6,298 nucleotides of DNA, from NCBI GenBank assembly GCA_965369635.1, contig CBDURC010000180.1, forward strand, positions 1 through 6,298, read 5' to 3'. Positions 6,210-6,298 of the stretch are shown piece by piece (the first letter of the stretch is position 1; every line of letters starts with the position of its first letter). The DNA is from UBA3071 sp965369635 (GTDB lineage: Bacteria > Chloroflexota > Anaerolineae > UBA3071). The translations under genes and the position numbers were made by a program. The notes beneath the pieces were generated by a model, which did not search any database, was not told where the DNA came from, and worked only from the letters and a program-made list of their open reading frames with translations.

Positions 6210-6270
6210 CAGCGCCTGCCCGCGCCCCTATCCATGAAAAGCAGCCGCACAATGTGTAGACGCGCCGGGT

Positions 6271-6294
6271 TCAGTGCAATGCTCAGTGCAATGC
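6271..6294. repeat. Perfect 12-bp tandem duplication
   Basis: TCAGTGCAATGC occurs twice back to back (6271-6282 and 6283-6294), four bases before the window ends. More units could follow outside the window. Confidence 0.75.
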
Positions 6295-6298
6295 TAAG

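Larger units (their letters stand above)
5994..6298. other. Region without a supportable gene
   Basis: No frame on either strand has a convincing start, ribosome binding site and recognisable product. The only hint is a short hydrophobic reading on the minus strand (about 6044-6172, 42 residues from a GTG). The stretch contains two short tandem duplications and one GC-rich palindrome. It looks like non-coding or decayed sequence. Confidence 0.5.

Noticed and set aside
1..6298. CRISPR array, tRNA or rRNA genes
   Set aside because: No regularly spaced repeats with unique spacers and no tRNA- or rRNA-like sequence were seen; the palindromes are irregularly spaced and in both orientations.

Overview
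The window reads as GC-rich bacterial chromosome, most like a Chloroflexota (Anaerolineae-type) genome. This is inferred from style: exported lipoproteins with FecR-like, Pro/Thr-rich and WD40-like (PD40) modules, a CTTTGCG-type intergenic repeat, and Shine-Dalgarno-led genes. No taxonomic marker gene is present, so the assignment is tentative. All confident genes are on the + strand.

Layout. (1) 1-786: the 3' end of a polytopic membrane protein of unknown function; its start lies outside the window. (2) 822-2732: a lipoprotein with a FecR-like domain carrying four cysteines, a Pro/Thr-rich linker and a PD40 beta-propeller. (3) 2783-3973: a second lipoprotein with the same four-cysteine FecR-like domain, fused to a short C-terminal piece resembling family-5 solute-binding proteins (SBP_bac_5). 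Gaps of 35 and 50 bp suggest that these three genes form one transcription unit serving the cell envelope. (4) 3974-4157: an intergenic stretch with a CTTTGCG-type repeat and a 91-bp MITE-like element. The element has 18-bp imperfect terminal inverted repeats and exact 10-bp direct repeats abutting both ends. (5) 4158-5384: a patatin-like phospholipase with a strong ribosome binding site. (6) 5385-6298: about 0.9 kb without a convincing intact gene. It holds the remains of an exported propeller-type protein gene (about 5461-5993), three copies of a GC-rich palindrome, and two short tandem duplications.

A 19-bp palindrome, GCCCCGCTTGGGGCGGGGC, or a one-base variant of it, occurs five times in 6.3 kb, on both strands. 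Two copies lie inside the membrane-protein and first lipoprotein genes. The same-strand copies are read in three different codon phases, so this is a repeat conserved as DNA (REP-like), not a protein motif.

The genes appear to work as follows. The first three probably form an envelope-associated cluster in which one FecR-like sensor or structural domain was duplicated and then joined to two different C-terminal modules. The patatin gene is separated from them by the mobile element and may be independently expressed. No known defence, secretion or CRISPR system is recognisable. The least-described material is the four-cysteine lipoprotein pair, the MITE and the palindrome family.
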